Shown piece after piece: positions 23,111-34,259 of a stretch of DNA of 34,259 bases. Source of the stretch: an uncultured Pseudomonadota bacterium. GTDB taxonomy: Bacteria; Myxococcota_A; Polyangia; HGW-17. The stretch's first letter is position 1. Every line of letters starts with the position of its first letter. The notes under the pieces were generated by a model that ran no database searches, had not been told where the DNA came from, and saw only the letters and a list, made by a program, of their open reading frames with translations. The position numbers were made by a program, and so were the translations under genes. The stretch lies in the NCBI GenBank assembly GCA_938004375.1, contig CALKWH010000174.1:1-34259 (forward strand), given 5' to 3'.

Positions 23111-23283
23111 GGGGTTCACCTCCGGGTTGGGCGCCCGTTGGGGGCGCGGGTTCCGGCTCGGGTTATGGCACGTTTCCGCGCGTTTGGGCAACTTGAAAAA
23201 GACGCGCAAACAATGTAAGTTCGCGCGGTCGCGGTTTTTCGTGTCCGCTGCGAAAAAAACCCGCCTGGAAAGGGTTCCACATC

Positions 23284-25014
23284 ATGCGAGTTTCCAAACT
23301 GGTCGCCAGAACGCTGCGGGAAGATCCCAAGGACGCCCCGCTTAAAAGCCACAACCTGCTGCTGCGCGGCGGGTACATCCTGCAGGTCGCTGCCGGCATC
23401 TACACGATGATGCCCCTGGCCAAGCGCATCGCGCAGAAGATCGAGCGCATCATCCGCGAGGAGATGAACCGGATCGAGGGCCAGGAGATCACCATGCCGG
23501 TGGTCATGCCCCGGGAGCTCTGGGACGAGGCCGGGCGCTACGAGGCCGTCGGCCCCGAGATGCTCCGCTTCCGCGACCGCAACGGCCAGGACATGCTGCT
23601 GGGCATGACCCACGAGGAGCCGGTGGTGCAAGCGGCCCGCGCCCACATCACCTCCTACCGCCAACTGCCGGTCATGATGTACCAGATCCAGACCAAGTTC
23701 CGCGACGAGGCCCGCTCCCGCGGCGGCCTGATCCGGGTGCGCGAGTTCACGATGAAGGACGCCTACTCCTTCCACGCCACCCATGAGGACATGCTGGCCT
23801 ATTACGACCGCTGCCACGCCGCCTACGGGCGCATCTTCCGCCGGGCCGGCCTGGTCCACTTCGTCGACGTCGAGAGCGACACCGGCATGATGGGCGGCGG
23901 CATGTCCCACGAGTTCATGTTCCTGACCGACGTGGGCGAGGACACCCTGTTCCTCTGCGACGGCTGCGGCTACCGCGCGAACCGCGAGGTGGCCCGCTTC
24001 GCCTTCTCCCCCGCCGGTGGGGCCGAGCCGGCCCCGTTGGAGAAGGTCGCCACCCCCGGCATGAAGACGATCGAGGAGGTCTCGACGTTCCTCGGCGTGC
24101 AGGCGGCCGACACCGCCAAGGCCGTGCTCTACGTCCACGACAAGAAGGACTTCGTGTTCGTGCTGATCCGCGGCGACTTCGAGGTCAACGAGACGAAGCT
24201 GGCTAAGATCCTGGGCAAGGGCGAGCTCAGGCCGGCCCAGGACGAGGAGATCCGCGCCCTGGGGGCGGTGCCCGGCTACGCCAGCCCGCTGGGTCTGGAC
24301 ACCACGAAGTTCACCCTCCTCGTGGACGAGACCGTCCTGCGCTCGGCCAACCTGGTGACGGGGGCCAACGAGGAGGGCTTCCACGTGCGCAACTTCAACG
24401 CCGCCCGGGACCTGAAGGGCGGACGCCCGGTGGAGCTCGCCACCCCCCGCGAGGGGGACGCCTGCAGCGCCTGCGGCGCCCCGTTGCGCGTCTCCCGCGG
24501 CATCGAGATCGGGAACATCTTCCAGTTGGGGACCAAGTACTCCGCTCCCATGCGCTGCGAGTTCCTGGACGCCGACGGCAAGAGCCGGCCGATGATCATG
24601 GGTTGTTACGGCATCGGCGTGGGTCGTCTGCTGGCCTCGGTGATCGAGGAGCACAACGACGCCTACGGACCGATCTGGCCGATCTCCATCGCCCCCTACG
24701 AGGTGCACGTGTGCGTGCTCGACGCCCAGAAGGGCGGCGTGGGGGAGGCGGCCGCCGGGCTCGTGGAGAAGCTGGAGGCGGCCGGGGTCGAGGTTCTGGT
24801 GGACGACCGCAACGAGAAGGCCGGCGTCCAGTTCGCCGACGCCGATCTGTTCGGCGTGCCCCTGCGGCTGATCCTCTCGCCGCGGAACCTGGCCCAGGGC
24901 ATGGTGGAGTTCAAGCTCCGCGGCCGCAAGGAGAGCGAGATGTGGCCCGTCGACGAGGTCCCCGCCCGCCTGGCCGAGGTGATCGCCCGTGAAAAAGCGA
25001 AATATCTGGATTAA
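23284..25014 (+). CDS. proS: Prolyl-tRNA synthetase, bacterial (editing-domain) type
   Basis: 576 residues, close to E. coli ProS. Class II motifs: LGMTHEEPV and QIQTKFRDEARSRGGLIRVREFTMKDAYSFH (motif 2), and MGCYGIGVGRLLASVIE (motif 3). Between motifs 2 and 3 (about 220-400) is the inserted editing domain that hydrolyses Ala-tRNA(Pro), with AADTAKAVLYVHDKKDFVFVLIRGDFEVNETKL. The anticodon-binding domain closes the protein. It charges tRNA(Pro) in the cytoplasm. It heads a seven-gene run on this strand; the next start lies within its last 26 bases. Confidence 0.97.
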   Translation: MRVSKLVARTLREDPKDAPLKSHNLLLRGGYILQVAAGIYTMMPLAKRIAQKIERIIREEMNRIEGQEITMPVVMPRELWDEAGRYEAVGPEMLRFRDRNGQDMLLGMTHEEPVVQAARAHITSYRQLPVMMYQIQTKFRDEARSRGGLIRVREFTMKDAYSFHATHEDMLAYYDRCHAAYGRIFRRAGLVHFVDVESDTGMMGGGMSHEFMFLTDVGEDTLFLCDGCGYRANREVARFAFSPAGGAEPAPLEKVATPGMKTIEEVSTFLGVQAADTAKAVLYVHDKKDFVFVLIRGDFEVNETKLAKILGKGELRPAQDEEIRALGAVPGYASPLGLDTTKFTLLVDETVLRSANLVTGANEEGFHVRNFNAARDLKGGRPVELATPREGDACSACGAPLRVSRGIEIGNIFQLGTKYSAPMRCEFLDADGKSRPMIMGCYGIGVGRLLASVIEEHNDAYGPIWPISIAPYEVHVCVLDAQKGGVGEAAAGLVEKLEAAGVEVLVDDRNEKAGVQFADADLFGVPLRLILSPRNLAQGMVEFKLRGRKESEMWPVDEVPARLAEVIAREKAKYLD

Positions 25015-25687
25015 GCCCATATCCCGCATCCTCCGCTGCTGGGGGATCACCTGCGCCGTGGGCGGCGTGGTCCTCATGGCCTGGGTCCTTCTGTCTTCGC
25101 CTCCGACGATCGGTCACACGCGCCGGAATCTCGCCACCGAGCTCTCCCGGCTGGGCTTCTCGGTGGCCGAGTCTGACATCGTGGTGGCCGGCGGCCTGCC
25201 CCGGGACGGGGCCCGGTGGGCCACCCATGAGAGGACCGTGGTGTTCCTGGGGGCGGGGCGGCTCAGCCGCAGGCTGGACCTGTGGGCGGTCCGGGCGGAG
25301 TTGTCCCCCGGGGGCGTGCCCCTCGCGCTGCGGGATCTGCGGAACCTCAGCGGCACCTTCTGGCACAACGAGCGCCAGGCGGCGGTCGGTGCGAAGTGGG
25401 CACTGTGGCCATCGCCGGCCATGCCCGGTCTTTTTCACCTGGTCTGGCTCCCCGACCCAAACCGCCGGTTCGGGCTGCGGGTGACCCCTGCCCCCGAGGA
25501 CGCCGCCGTCGCGCTCACGGAGGGACACGCCCGGATCTCGGGGACCGTCGCCGGGCGCCCGGTCGAGGTGCGCGTGGACCTGCAAACCGGGGAGGTCCTG
25601 ACCCGTGGAGACGTCACGGCCTCCCTCGCCGAGGGGGAGGCGCCCGCGGGCCACGCCCGGCTTGCCGGACCCACGAAAGTCAGGTAG
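24989..25687 (+). CDS. Membrane-anchored hypothetical protein
   Basis: 232 residues from a GTG that overlaps proS by 26 bases. One transmembrane helix (about 18-38: GITCAVGGVVLMAWVLLSS) follows a basic N-terminus, so the rest lies outside. The exported part is beta-rich with no recognised motif and few cysteines. Phrases such as LFHLVWLPDPNRRFGLRVTP and ARISGTVAGRPVEVRVDLQTGEVL suggest paired beta sheets, perhaps a domain that inhibits or binds a partner. No family is recognised. It is probably cotranslated with proS and may be functionally linked to the next membrane gene. Confidence 0.78.
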   Translation: MKKRNIWIKPISRILRCWGITCAVGGVVLMAWVLLSSPPTIGHTRRNLATELSRLGFSVAESDIVVAGGLPRDGARWATHERTVVFLGAGRLSRRLDLWAVRAELSPGGVPLALRDLRNLSGTFWHNERQAAVGAKWALWPSPAMPGLFHLVWLPDPNRRFGLRVTPAPEDAAVALTEGHARISGTVAGRPVEVRVDLQTGEVLTRGDVTASLAEGEAPAGHARLAGPTKVR

Positions 25688-25708
25688 GGTGGGCTGCGAG
25701 GAGACCCC

Positions 25709-26811
25709 ATGACCCCCGTCGAGATCGCCATCACCGCAGCCGCGTTTCTCACGTTCATCATGATGGTGTTCATTTTCATGTTCTTCACGACCACCGGTCT
25801 GGGCAAGCGCAAGGAGCGCGAGTTCACGTTCGCCGGGACCGAGGAGCTGCACGACCTGTATGCGCAGGTCCCCGGCGCCTGCCCCGAGGCCTATGCGATC
25901 CCCGGGGTCAACGCCCTCCTCGAACAGATCCGCCAGGCCGTGGCCGACGGCCAACTGTTGCGGGCCCGGGTGCTGGCCACGCTGGTGGGGGAGCTCAAAC
26001 AGGAGCCTGACTTCTGTCCGCGGGAGCTGCGTCAGGTGCTGCTGCCGGATCTGCACCAACTGAAGATCCCGGTGAGCGCGGCATTGATCGCCTCCCGGGT
26101 GGCCCACCCGGCCATGCGATCCCCCCTGACGCCGGTGCTGGCCACCCTGGCCGGTCCGCTGCTCTCGGACCAGAGCGAGCCGCTGGCCGCCTACGACCTG
26201 CGCGGGGAGCACCGCGCGGCCAACCGGCGCCGGCTGGAGCCCGTCGTGGACATGGTCTATCAACTGAGCCGGCTGCTGCTCACCTTCGAACCCGAGTTGT
26301 TCTACGTCGAGGAGGAGCTGGACCTGATCCACGTGCAGGGTCAACAACTGGGCGCCTGGATGCCGGCGCTGCTCGTCGGGGGTCGTTTCCTCGCGCGCCC
26401 GCCCGAGCAGCAACTGGTGCTCGTCGCGCGCAAGTTGGCCCTGTTCCGGCCCGAGTTCCGCATCCTGACGGCGGTTCCCACCGAAGAGTCCTTCCTCGAG
26501 CTGGCCGGCCCCCTCGAACACCTGGCTTCGGGCCGGGAGGACCGGATCCTGGGCTGGAACCTGGTGCAGGCGACCTCCCGGGAGCGGTGCGTCCAGGCCC
26601 TCGGAATCCTGGGCCCCGTCGGTCCCGAGGTGCTGCTCCAATGGCGCAAGGGCGCGCTCCTCACCTGTTCGCGGCTGGCGTTGCTGGTGACGGCCCAGTG
26701 GACGCCTCTGCGGAACATCCTGGCCGAGGAGAATGATCCCGGGGTGCGGGTGGATCTGATGTCCTTTCTGGCCGGGGATCATTTTCACGAGTCCCTCCTG
26801 CAGTTGCGGTC

Positions 26812-26815
<4 letters not shown>
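25709..26815 (+). CDS. Hypothetical protein with N-terminal membrane helix
   Basis: 368 residues. One membrane helix at about 7-29 (AITAAAFLTFIMMVFIFMFFTT), then a basic GLGKRKER and a long, mostly helical cytoplasmic or periplasmic part with leucine-rich segments (for example VNALLEQIRQAVADGQLLRARVLATLVGEL and VVDMVYQLSRLLLTFEPELFYVEEELDLIHV). No family is recognised. Its stop overlaps the start of the histidine kinase (ATGA), so the two are coupled and may work together, for example as a sensor accessory; this is inference. The helical content recalls HEAT-like repeats. Confidence 0.78.
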
Positions 26816-29073
<2,258 letters not shown>

Positions 29074-29087
29074 CGGAGGGCAAAAAC

Positions 29088-31073
29088 ATGAAACGCTGTC
29101 TCGGAATCCTGATCCTGCTGGCGCTCGCGTCCTGCGACGACGATCCGTCGAACCACGGCACGAACAACGTCAACAACACCAACAACACCAACAACCAGGA
29201 CCTGCCGCCGCCCCTGTGCCAGAGCGCGACGGGGGGCGCGGTGACCTTCACGGACGTCTCGGCCGAGGCCGGGATCGATCCCGACGGCGCCCACCTGCTG
29301 GGCAACCGCCTCGGGGCGGTGGACCTCGACGGAGACGGTTATCCCGAGCTCGTCGTCCACACCGGGGACGGCTACAACCGGGACGCGGCCGACGCCCAGG
29401 ATTTCCAGCGGAAGAAGCGCGTGTTGCGCAACATGGAGGACCCACAGAACCCCGGACGCCGGATCTTCGTCGAGCACACCTCGGCGTCGGGCTACGACAC
29501 CGTGCCGGGTACCGAAGAGGGCGGTCGGGGCGCCAGTTTCGCGGTGGCGGGGGACGTGAACGGCGACGGGCACCTGGACCTGGTGTCGGTGGTTTACGCC
29601 TCCACCGCCGAGACCGCGGTGGTGGACGACACCACCGTGCTCCTGGGGGATGGCGCCGGCCACTTCACGCCGGAGGAACGGGACCAGCCCTGGGTGAATG
29701 ATCTGTATTATTCGGTCACCTCCGCGGCCTTGACGGACTACAACCGGGACGGCTCCCTCGACCTCTTCATGGGGTATTCTTACAAGACCTACGGCATCTC
29801 GCCGCAGCAGGACCGGCTGTTCCGGAACTCGGGTTCCGGCGTGTTCGGCGACGTCACCGATTCGGCCGGGCTCACCACCTTCTCCGGCGGGGAGGCCGAG
29901 GGCCGCAACCACAAGGCCACCTGGGGGGTCACCGTGTGCGACATCAACCGGGACGGCTGGCCGGACCTGCTCTCCAGTTCTTACGGTCGTGCGTGGAACC
30001 AGTTGTTCCTGGGCGTGGACGGCCGCACGTTCACCGACGCGTCGGAGTCCTCGACCTATCGTTCCGACGACGTCGTGGACTACTCCGACAACCAGTTCTA
30101 TGTCTGCCACTGCATGTATTTTGCTGGTCCCGAGTGTGACGAGGTGGAGCCCGGGCAGGCCTTGATTGAATGCTCCAATCAGAACGACTACTGGTACGTG
30201 GGAGTCGACGACCAGCCCCACCGCAACGCCGGCAACACCTTCACCACCCTGTGCGCGGACTTCGACAACGACGGCGATATGGACGCCTACCATGCCGAGA
30301 TCCAGCACTGGCACATCGGGAAGAGCTCCGACCCTTCGCAGTTGCTGCGCAACACCGGTGAGTCTCCGCTGCGCTTCGAGCGTCCCGGGAACGCGGCCAC
30401 CGGATTGTCCCGCGAGCACGAGATGGTCGATTGGAACGAGGGGGACATCACGGCCGCCGCTCTGGATTTCGACAACGACGGTCTCCTGGACATCCTGGTG
30501 GGCGACTCGGACTATCCGGGCACCAAAGCCCGCCTGTTCCGCCAGAACCCCGATCACACCTTCGAGGAGGTGGCCGAGGAGCTGGGGCTCATGGCGCCCC
30601 GCGCCGGCGGCGTGACTTATTTGGATTATGACCAGGATGGAGATCTCGACCTCCTCGTCGGCTTCTCACGCATGCGCTGCGACTCCGGGAACGACTGCAT
30701 CTTCGACGAGCCACGGGTGCGCCTGTTCCGCAACGAGGGCGGCTCGACCCGGAACCGGGTCGTCTTCCGACTGCGCGGCGGCGGCGTCTACGGCTTCGCC
30801 AACACCTTCGCCATCGGCGCCCAGGTGAGCGTGACCGCCGGCGGCGTGACCCAGGTGCGAGAATTGATGTCCGCGTACGGGCACTTTGGCATCCTCACGC
30901 CCCTGGACCTGTGGTTCGGGCTGGGGGACGAGTGCGCGATCGAGCGCGTGGAGATCCGCTGGCCCAATCTCGAGAACACCGTCACCGTGCTCGAGAATGT
31001 ATCAGCAAATTATATTTATTACCTCGACGAGGTGGAAGGACTGCTGCAATGGGAAGCGCTGCCCGTCGACTGA
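29088..31073 (+). CDS. VCBS/FG-GAP repeat and ASPIC/UnbV domain lipoprotein
   Basis: 661 residues. Signal ends at LASC16, then an NNx tether (NNVNNTNNTNNQ). Seven calcium-type loops DxDxDG mark FG-GAP/VCBS propeller blades: DLDGDGYPEL, DVNGDGHLDL, DYNRDGSLDL, DINRDGWPDL, DFDNDGDMDA, DFDNDGLLDI and DYDQDGDLDL. The end (about 560-650) resembles the ASPIC/UnbV domain (NRVVFRLRGGGVYG...GFANTFAIGAQVSVTAGG...ERVEIRWPN). Such proteins sit on the outer surface and bind ligands; this one is probably anchored by lipid. GGAGG precedes the ATG. Its end overlaps the metalloprotease start by 25 bases. Confidence 0.92.
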   Translation: MKRCLGILILLALASCDDDPSNHGTNNVNNTNNTNNQDLPPPLCQSATGGAVTFTDVSAEAGIDPDGAHLLGNRLGAVDLDGDGYPELVVHTGDGYNRDAADAQDFQRKKRVLRNMEDPQNPGRRIFVEHTSASGYDTVPGTEEGGRGASFAVAGDVNGDGHLDLVSVVYASTAETAVVDDTTVLLGDGAGHFTPEERDQPWVNDLYYSVTSAALTDYNRDGSLDLFMGYSYKTYGISPQQDRLFRNSGSGVFGDVTDSAGLTTFSGGEAEGRNHKATWGVTVCDINRDGWPDLLSSSYGRAWNQLFLGVDGRTFTDASESSTYRSDDVVDYSDNQFYVCHCMYFAGPECDEVEPGQALIECSNQNDYWYVGVDDQPHRNAGNTFTTLCADFDNDGDMDAYHAEIQHWHIGKSSDPSQLLRNTGESPLRFERPGNAATGLSREHEMVDWNEGDITAAALDFDNDGLLDILVGDSDYPGTKARLFRQNPDHTFEEVAEELGLMAPRAGGVTYLDYDQDGDLDLLVGFSRMRCDSGNDCIFDEPRVRLFRNEGGSTRNRVVFRLRGGGVYGFANTFAIGAQVSVTAGGVTQVRELMSAYGHFGILTPLDLWFGLGDECAIERVEIRWPNLENTVTVLENVSANYIYYLDEVEGLLQWEALPVD

Positions 31074-33067
31074 TCCTGGTCCTCGCCCTGCTGGTCCCGA
31101 TCCTGGGCTCGGCGGCCTGCGCCGAGCCCGGCGAGAAGCACACGCCGGTCGTGCAGGAGTGGCACGAGATGTCCGTGATGTACGTGTTTCCGTCGGTGGT
31201 CCTGCCGGGCACGCGCCTGTGGGTCGAGGGAGGCCCGTTCCCCGACGAGAGCTTCGGCGCCACCGAGGTCCTGCTCGAGGGGACCTTCCACCACGACGAC
31301 GGCTTCGTCCACGTCTTCGAGAGCCTGCCCGCCGTGCGTCACCGGGCGGATCGCGTCTACGTGGACCTCTCGGACGAGGTCTTCGGCCGCATCTGCGGGG
31401 GAGCTCCGCGTCCGGGTCAGTTGCTGGTGAACGTCCGGGTCCGCTCCACCTCCCTCTTCTCGGGGCGCGCCTACTCCTCGTCCACCCTCCCGGCCGATCT
31501 GGTCACCGCCCTCGAGCTCGCCCCGGAGCTCGCCGCGGTCCAGGCCGACCCCTTCGTGAGCCTGGAGGGGAAACTGGGCTTCACCGGACGTCGGCTGGTG
31601 CTCTCCGAAGAGGAGGGCGTCAGCGTGGCCGTCCTCGAGGGTTGTCTGCTCCCGGAGGGGGCTGGCGGACCCTGCGAGACGGTCGGCCGGCCGGTGGGTC
31701 CCGTGGAGCTGCCCGTCACCGATCCCGACCCCCGCACCCGGGACGGCGGCTCGGTGGTCCTGCCCTCCTTCGTGTTCGGCGTGCATCCGGCCAACTTTAC
31801 AGGCACGCTGCGGCTGCGCAACCGCCCGGCCCTGGGACCGGAGGCGGACTCCGCGGCCCTGCCGGTCTCGCTGGAGCTGCTCGAGGTGGAACTGACCCAA
31901 GTATCCACCGTCCGATCCTCCCTGGGGGGGTACGTGGACATCCACGGGCACGCCTTCGCGCCCGCCGCCGAGGGGTGCGCCACGACGTTCTCCCTGCTGG
32001 GCACCTGGACCCCCGAGGGCGGTTTGTCCGAGGCGCTGGACGTGATCTGGATCCCGGAGATCCGAGACGGGGAGCTGGCCCGTCACGTGCTGGACGGGCA
32101 GGCGGATCTCGGGGAGGTGCTGGACCTGCGGACCGCCCGGGGAGTGGTCGAAGCCGATCTGACCGCGCGGGTCTGCTGTGGCGCCGACTGCGAGGAGAGC
32201 AACACCGTTCCCATGCGACTCGAGCTCGTGCCCGTCCTGCAGAAGGTCCAGTTGGTGTATCAGGACAGTTACTACTCGGCGCTGGCCCAGTGGGGGCTCA
32301 CCGGCGTGGACTCGGCCATCCGGGACCGGGCGCGGCAGGTCATCCGCGGCCTGTACGAAGGCATCCACCTCGAGATCACCGAGGACGAGATCGCCGACTA
32401 CCGGCTATACTCCCGCGTGGAGATCCACGGCTTCGACCCCAACGGCTATGGGTTGCTCGGCTACGACAACTCCCCGGGCAAGGACGTCGGCAACGTGCGC
32501 CTGCATGACGTGCTGGGTGGGCACAACGCCCTCACCCAGGAGGACGGCTATCCGGGCTATGGTGGGGTGTTCCTGCACAGTTTCTTCGGGCTCTCCCTGC
32601 ATCCACCCGTGGGTCTCACCCCCATGGAAATCGCCGACGCGCTGTTCGACCGGGTCTTCGACCCGTTCCGGCCGGACCGCAAGGGGACACCTGTGAACGC
32701 CCAGGAGGCGGCCTCCCATACGCCCGTCTCCCACGGCCCTTCCTGCGCCTCGGTGGGCACCAACCGGCTAGAGCGCGTCGCCTGCGCCGTGTACGTGCTG
32801 GGAACCCTGCTGGGCACCACCCTCGCCCATGAGATCGGCCACAGCCTGGGGCTCGCCCAGCCTTATGTGGACGGGGCCTTCCATAACCCCGGGGACGCGC
32901 CCCTGCGCCTGATGGACGCCGGCAACGCGCGGTCCTTCGTGGAGCGCGCCGGCCTCAGTGAGGCCGGGTTCGAGGCGTTCTGCACCGAGGATTTCCTCTA
33001 CCTGCGCGATGTCCTTCCGGATCCGGATCGGGAGGGCAGCGGCACCGGGCGTCCGGCCTGCAACTAG
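31049..33067 (+). CDS. Zinc metalloprotease-like lipoprotein
   Basis: 672 residues. Signal ends at SAAC24. A long beta-rich N-terminal region (25-440) precedes a protease-like domain with the zinc motif HEIGHSLGLAQP (H594, E595, H598, G601, P605). This is the HExxHxxG form of the metzincin clan, but the third ligand position holds P; H612 in FHN, or a later residue, may coordinate zinc instead, and LMDAG (M622) resembles the Met-turn. Proteolysis is likely but not certain. AAGGA (31036-31040) supports the start, inside the preceding gene. It may process surface proteins from this region. Confidence 0.85.
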   Translation: MGSAARRLILVLALLVPILGSAACAEPGEKHTPVVQEWHEMSVMYVFPSVVLPGTRLWVEGGPFPDESFGATEVLLEGTFHHDDGFVHVFESLPAVRHRADRVYVDLSDEVFGRICGGAPRPGQLLVNVRVRSTSLFSGRAYSSSTLPADLVTALELAPELAAVQADPFVSLEGKLGFTGRRLVLSEEEGVSVAVLEGCLLPEGAGGPCETVGRPVGPVELPVTDPDPRTRDGGSVVLPSFVFGVHPANFTGTLRLRNRPALGPEADSAALPVSLELLEVELTQVSTVRSSLGGYVDIHGHAFAPAAEGCATTFSLLGTWTPEGGLSEALDVIWIPEIRDGELARHVLDGQADLGEVLDLRTARGVVEADLTARVCCGADCEESNTVPMRLELVPVLQKVQLVYQDSYYSALAQWGLTGVDSAIRDRARQVIRGLYEGIHLEITEDEIADYRLYSRVEIHGFDPNGYGLLGYDNSPGKDVGNVRLHDVLGGHNALTQEDGYPGYGGVFLHSFFGLSLHPPVGLTPMEIADALFDRVFDPFRPDRKGTPVNAQEAASHTPVSHGPSCASVGTNRLERVACAVYVLGTLLGTTLAHEIGHSLGLAQPYVDGAFHNPGDAPLRLMDAGNARSFVERAGLSEAGFEAFCTEDFLYLRDVLPDPDREGSGTGRPACN

Positions 33068-33089
33068 GCCCAGGAGTCGGGAAGACAAC

Positions 33090-34127
33090 GTGCGCCGGTC
33101 CCTGCCGCTCCTGCTCCTGCTGATGTCCGCCTGCGACTGGTTCGGCGCCCGCCAGGAGAAGCCCGCCCCGGAGAAGCCCGTCCGTTTCTCCGAGGATCCG
33201 GCCTACCTGGCCCTGGTCCGGGACAGCATGACCCGGGAACGCGGGCCGTGGGATCGCTACCTCTCGGCGGGGGGCAACCTGGTGCGGGACGGCCGCCGGT
33301 TCAAGGCTTACGTCTTCTTGCGCCAGGGAATCTCCATCCAGCAGATGCAGAGCGTGCTGGTTCTGGGGAAGACCGAGCTGGTCTCCGGGGAGTCGCCCGT
33401 GGCCGCGACCCGGGAGCTCGACGGCACCATGCACGAGCTGCACCTGGTCCGGCTCGGTCCGGTCTTCGACCAGCACTTGCTGTTCACCACCCTGGGGCGC
33501 CAGGTGTCGGGCTACCAGGTCATCACCAGCGTCTATTGGGACGTGCACGAGGTGCTGGGAGGACGCTGGGGGTTTCGCGAGGTGTGGAAGGTCTCCCACG
33601 TCTATGACCCGACGATCCCGGAGAGTTATTCGCCGCCGGACTTTCATTACTGGGATGTGGACGACGACGGCGTGCAGGAGATCGTCGTCACCAACCCGTG
33701 GAAGGGGGCGCCGCCGCCCTGGCGGTACCGCTGGGCGGTCTTTCGGTGGCACCCACCCACCCGCCGCCTCATCCCGTTGCGGGGGCTGGCCCTGTTCCCC
33801 TTCCGTGACCAGGAGCCTGACTGGCTGGTATGGTCCGTCCTCGAGCAGCAGCGGATGCAGCAGACCGACGAGCTCGTCCGCGCCTTCGCCACGACCCCCT
33901 CCTGCGACCCGTCTCCCGCGCTGCTGCAGGCGCTGGCCTATTTCCCCGGCCAGCCGGAGGGTGCCCCGGTGATTCTGCACCGCGACGAGCGGTCCTGCCG
34001 GCTCCAGGCGGACCTCGTCTCGGCCAAGGAGCGGATGCGCATGGAGGTGGAGTTGGTCGCGGACGTCACGCCGTTCATGACCCGGTGGCGGATCTGCCGC
34101 ATCCAGTTGTTCCGGATCAGGCGTTGA
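33090..34127 (+). CDS. Lipoprotein with DxDxDG motif, unknown
   Basis: 345 residues from a GTG at 33090, chosen because the lipoprotein signal (LMSAC15) begins right after it; the frame is open upstream inside the protease gene. A helical segment near 30-60 is followed by beta-rich sequence and one calcium-type loop in YWDVDDDGVQEIVVTNP, like the single motif in the lipoprotein at 17185. The C-terminal 80 residues are charged. No family is recognised. The gap from the metalloprotease stop is 22 bases, and its 3' end overlaps the next gene by 11 bases. Confidence 0.85.
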   Translation: MRRSLPLLLLLMSACDWFGARQEKPAPEKPVRFSEDPAYLALVRDSMTRERGPWDRYLSAGGNLVRDGRRFKAYVFLRQGISIQQMQSVLVLGKTELVSGESPVAATRELDGTMHELHLVRLGPVFDQHLLFTTLGRQVSGYQVITSVYWDVHEVLGGRWGFREVWKVSHVYDPTIPESYSPPDFHYWDVDDDGVQEIVVTNPWKGAPPPWRYRWAVFRWHPPTRRLIPLRGLALFPFRDQEPDWLVWSVLEQQRMQQTDELVRAFATTPSCDPSPALLQALAYFPGQPEGAPVILHRDERSCRLQADLVSAKERMRMEVELVADVTPFMTRWRICRIQLFRIRR

Positions 34128-34259
34128 AGTGCATCTCGGCGGCTGACGGACACAAGGTGCACACGATGCCCTGGATGATCTGATCCTGGACCACCGGGGA
34201 GATCCACAAATAGAGGGAGGTGCCCGAGACGGGGCAGGAGGTGATCCGCCCGGTCTCGA
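34117..34259 (-). CDS. Partial gene, C-terminal end only; zinc-site-like cysteines
   Basis: The window ends inside this gene. The readable C-terminus contains SCPVSGTSLYLWISPVV and then VCTLCPSAAEMHFNA before the TGA. Codon third positions are strongly GC-rich, as in neighbouring genes, which supports it as coding. CPVSG and CxxC could form part of a metal site; a MerB-like (organomercurial lyase) C-terminus is one thought, at low confidence. It is convergent with the lipoprotein gene, overlapping by 11 bases. Start and length are unknown. Confidence 0.6.
   Translation of the reverse strand, partial: ETGRITSCPVSGTSLYLWISPVVQDQIIQGIVCTLCPSAAEMHFNA

Noticed and set aside
23116..25077. Long open frame on the minus strand opposite proS
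   Set aside because: Shadow of the GC-rich third positions of proS; composition is His/Gly/Val-rich without any domain, and proS is certain.
24911..26788. 625-residue open frame on the minus strand opposite the two membrane protein genes and the end of proS
   Set aside because: Low-complexity translation (Gln/Arg/Pro/Gly-rich), no ribosome binding site, and it opposes better supported genes with membrane helices and overlapping starts.

Overview
The window reads as a GC-rich, Gram-negative bacterial chromosome fragment, most probably from a myxobacterium-like (Myxococcota / former Deltaproteobacteria) organism and probably an assembled metagenomic or draft contig. Supporting this are a LolA lipoprotein carrier, ten predicted lipoproteins, Asn-rich NNx linkers behind lipobox cysteines, Cys-rich surface-type proteins, VCBS/UnbV repeats, a DUF4388-J-TPR protein, a TPR-AIM24 fusion, an MXAN_5187-like C-terminal domain and a sigma-54 type promoter. 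The lineage is inferred from this content, not proven. Bases 1-49 are not genomic: they are the Illumina P7 tail, an 8-base index and the read-2 adapter, and they cut off the first gene.

Layout. (1) 50-4491, all minus: lolA, then a tight run of PilZ, TerB-like, an unknown protein, a TPR/transmembrane protein carrying repeated Tyr/Arg peptides, a radical SAM/SPASM enzyme and a second, truncated radical SAM enzyme. The last three genes overlap at their stops and starts and look like an uncharacterised peptide- or protein-modification system, which is the most interesting feature here. (2) 4739-5410: an FMN-binding lipoprotein. (3) 5460-8256: an ArsR-controlled thiol-redox operon (ArsR, Trx/Grx fusion, orphan GroES-like protein, atypical thioredoxin, thioredoxin reductase with altered NAD(P)H site) with promoter, operator palindrome and terminal hairpin. 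(4) 8268-11044, minus: TPR-AIM24, pgsA and a coiled-coil protein.

(5) 11103-15261: a lipoprotein-rich region (small exported protein, three lipoproteins on minus, then a 42-cysteine lipoprotein behind a sigma-54 promoter). (6) 15329-20067: glutamine-dependent nadE, a lipoprotein, a metallophosphoesterase and a Cys-rich lipoprotein with an A-B-B-A internal repeat. (7) 20188-23110: DUF4388-J-TPR protein, DUF192 protein and ilvE. (8) 23284-34127, all plus: proS, two membrane-anchored proteins of unknown function, a sensor histidine kinase, a VCBS/UnbV lipoprotein, a zinc-metalloprotease lipoprotein and another lipoprotein, with repeated start-stop overlaps. A truncated minus-strand gene enters from the right edge.

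Housekeeping genes (lolA, pgsA, nadE, ilvE, proS) are interleaved with envelope genes. I saw no tRNA, rRNA, CRISPR array, transposase or phage gene. No stretch over 300 bases lacks a gene; the longest gaps are 19097-19392 (hairpins and a candidate promoter), 4492-4738 (nothing certain beyond the ribosome binding site at its right end) and 14271-14484 (sigma-54 promoter).
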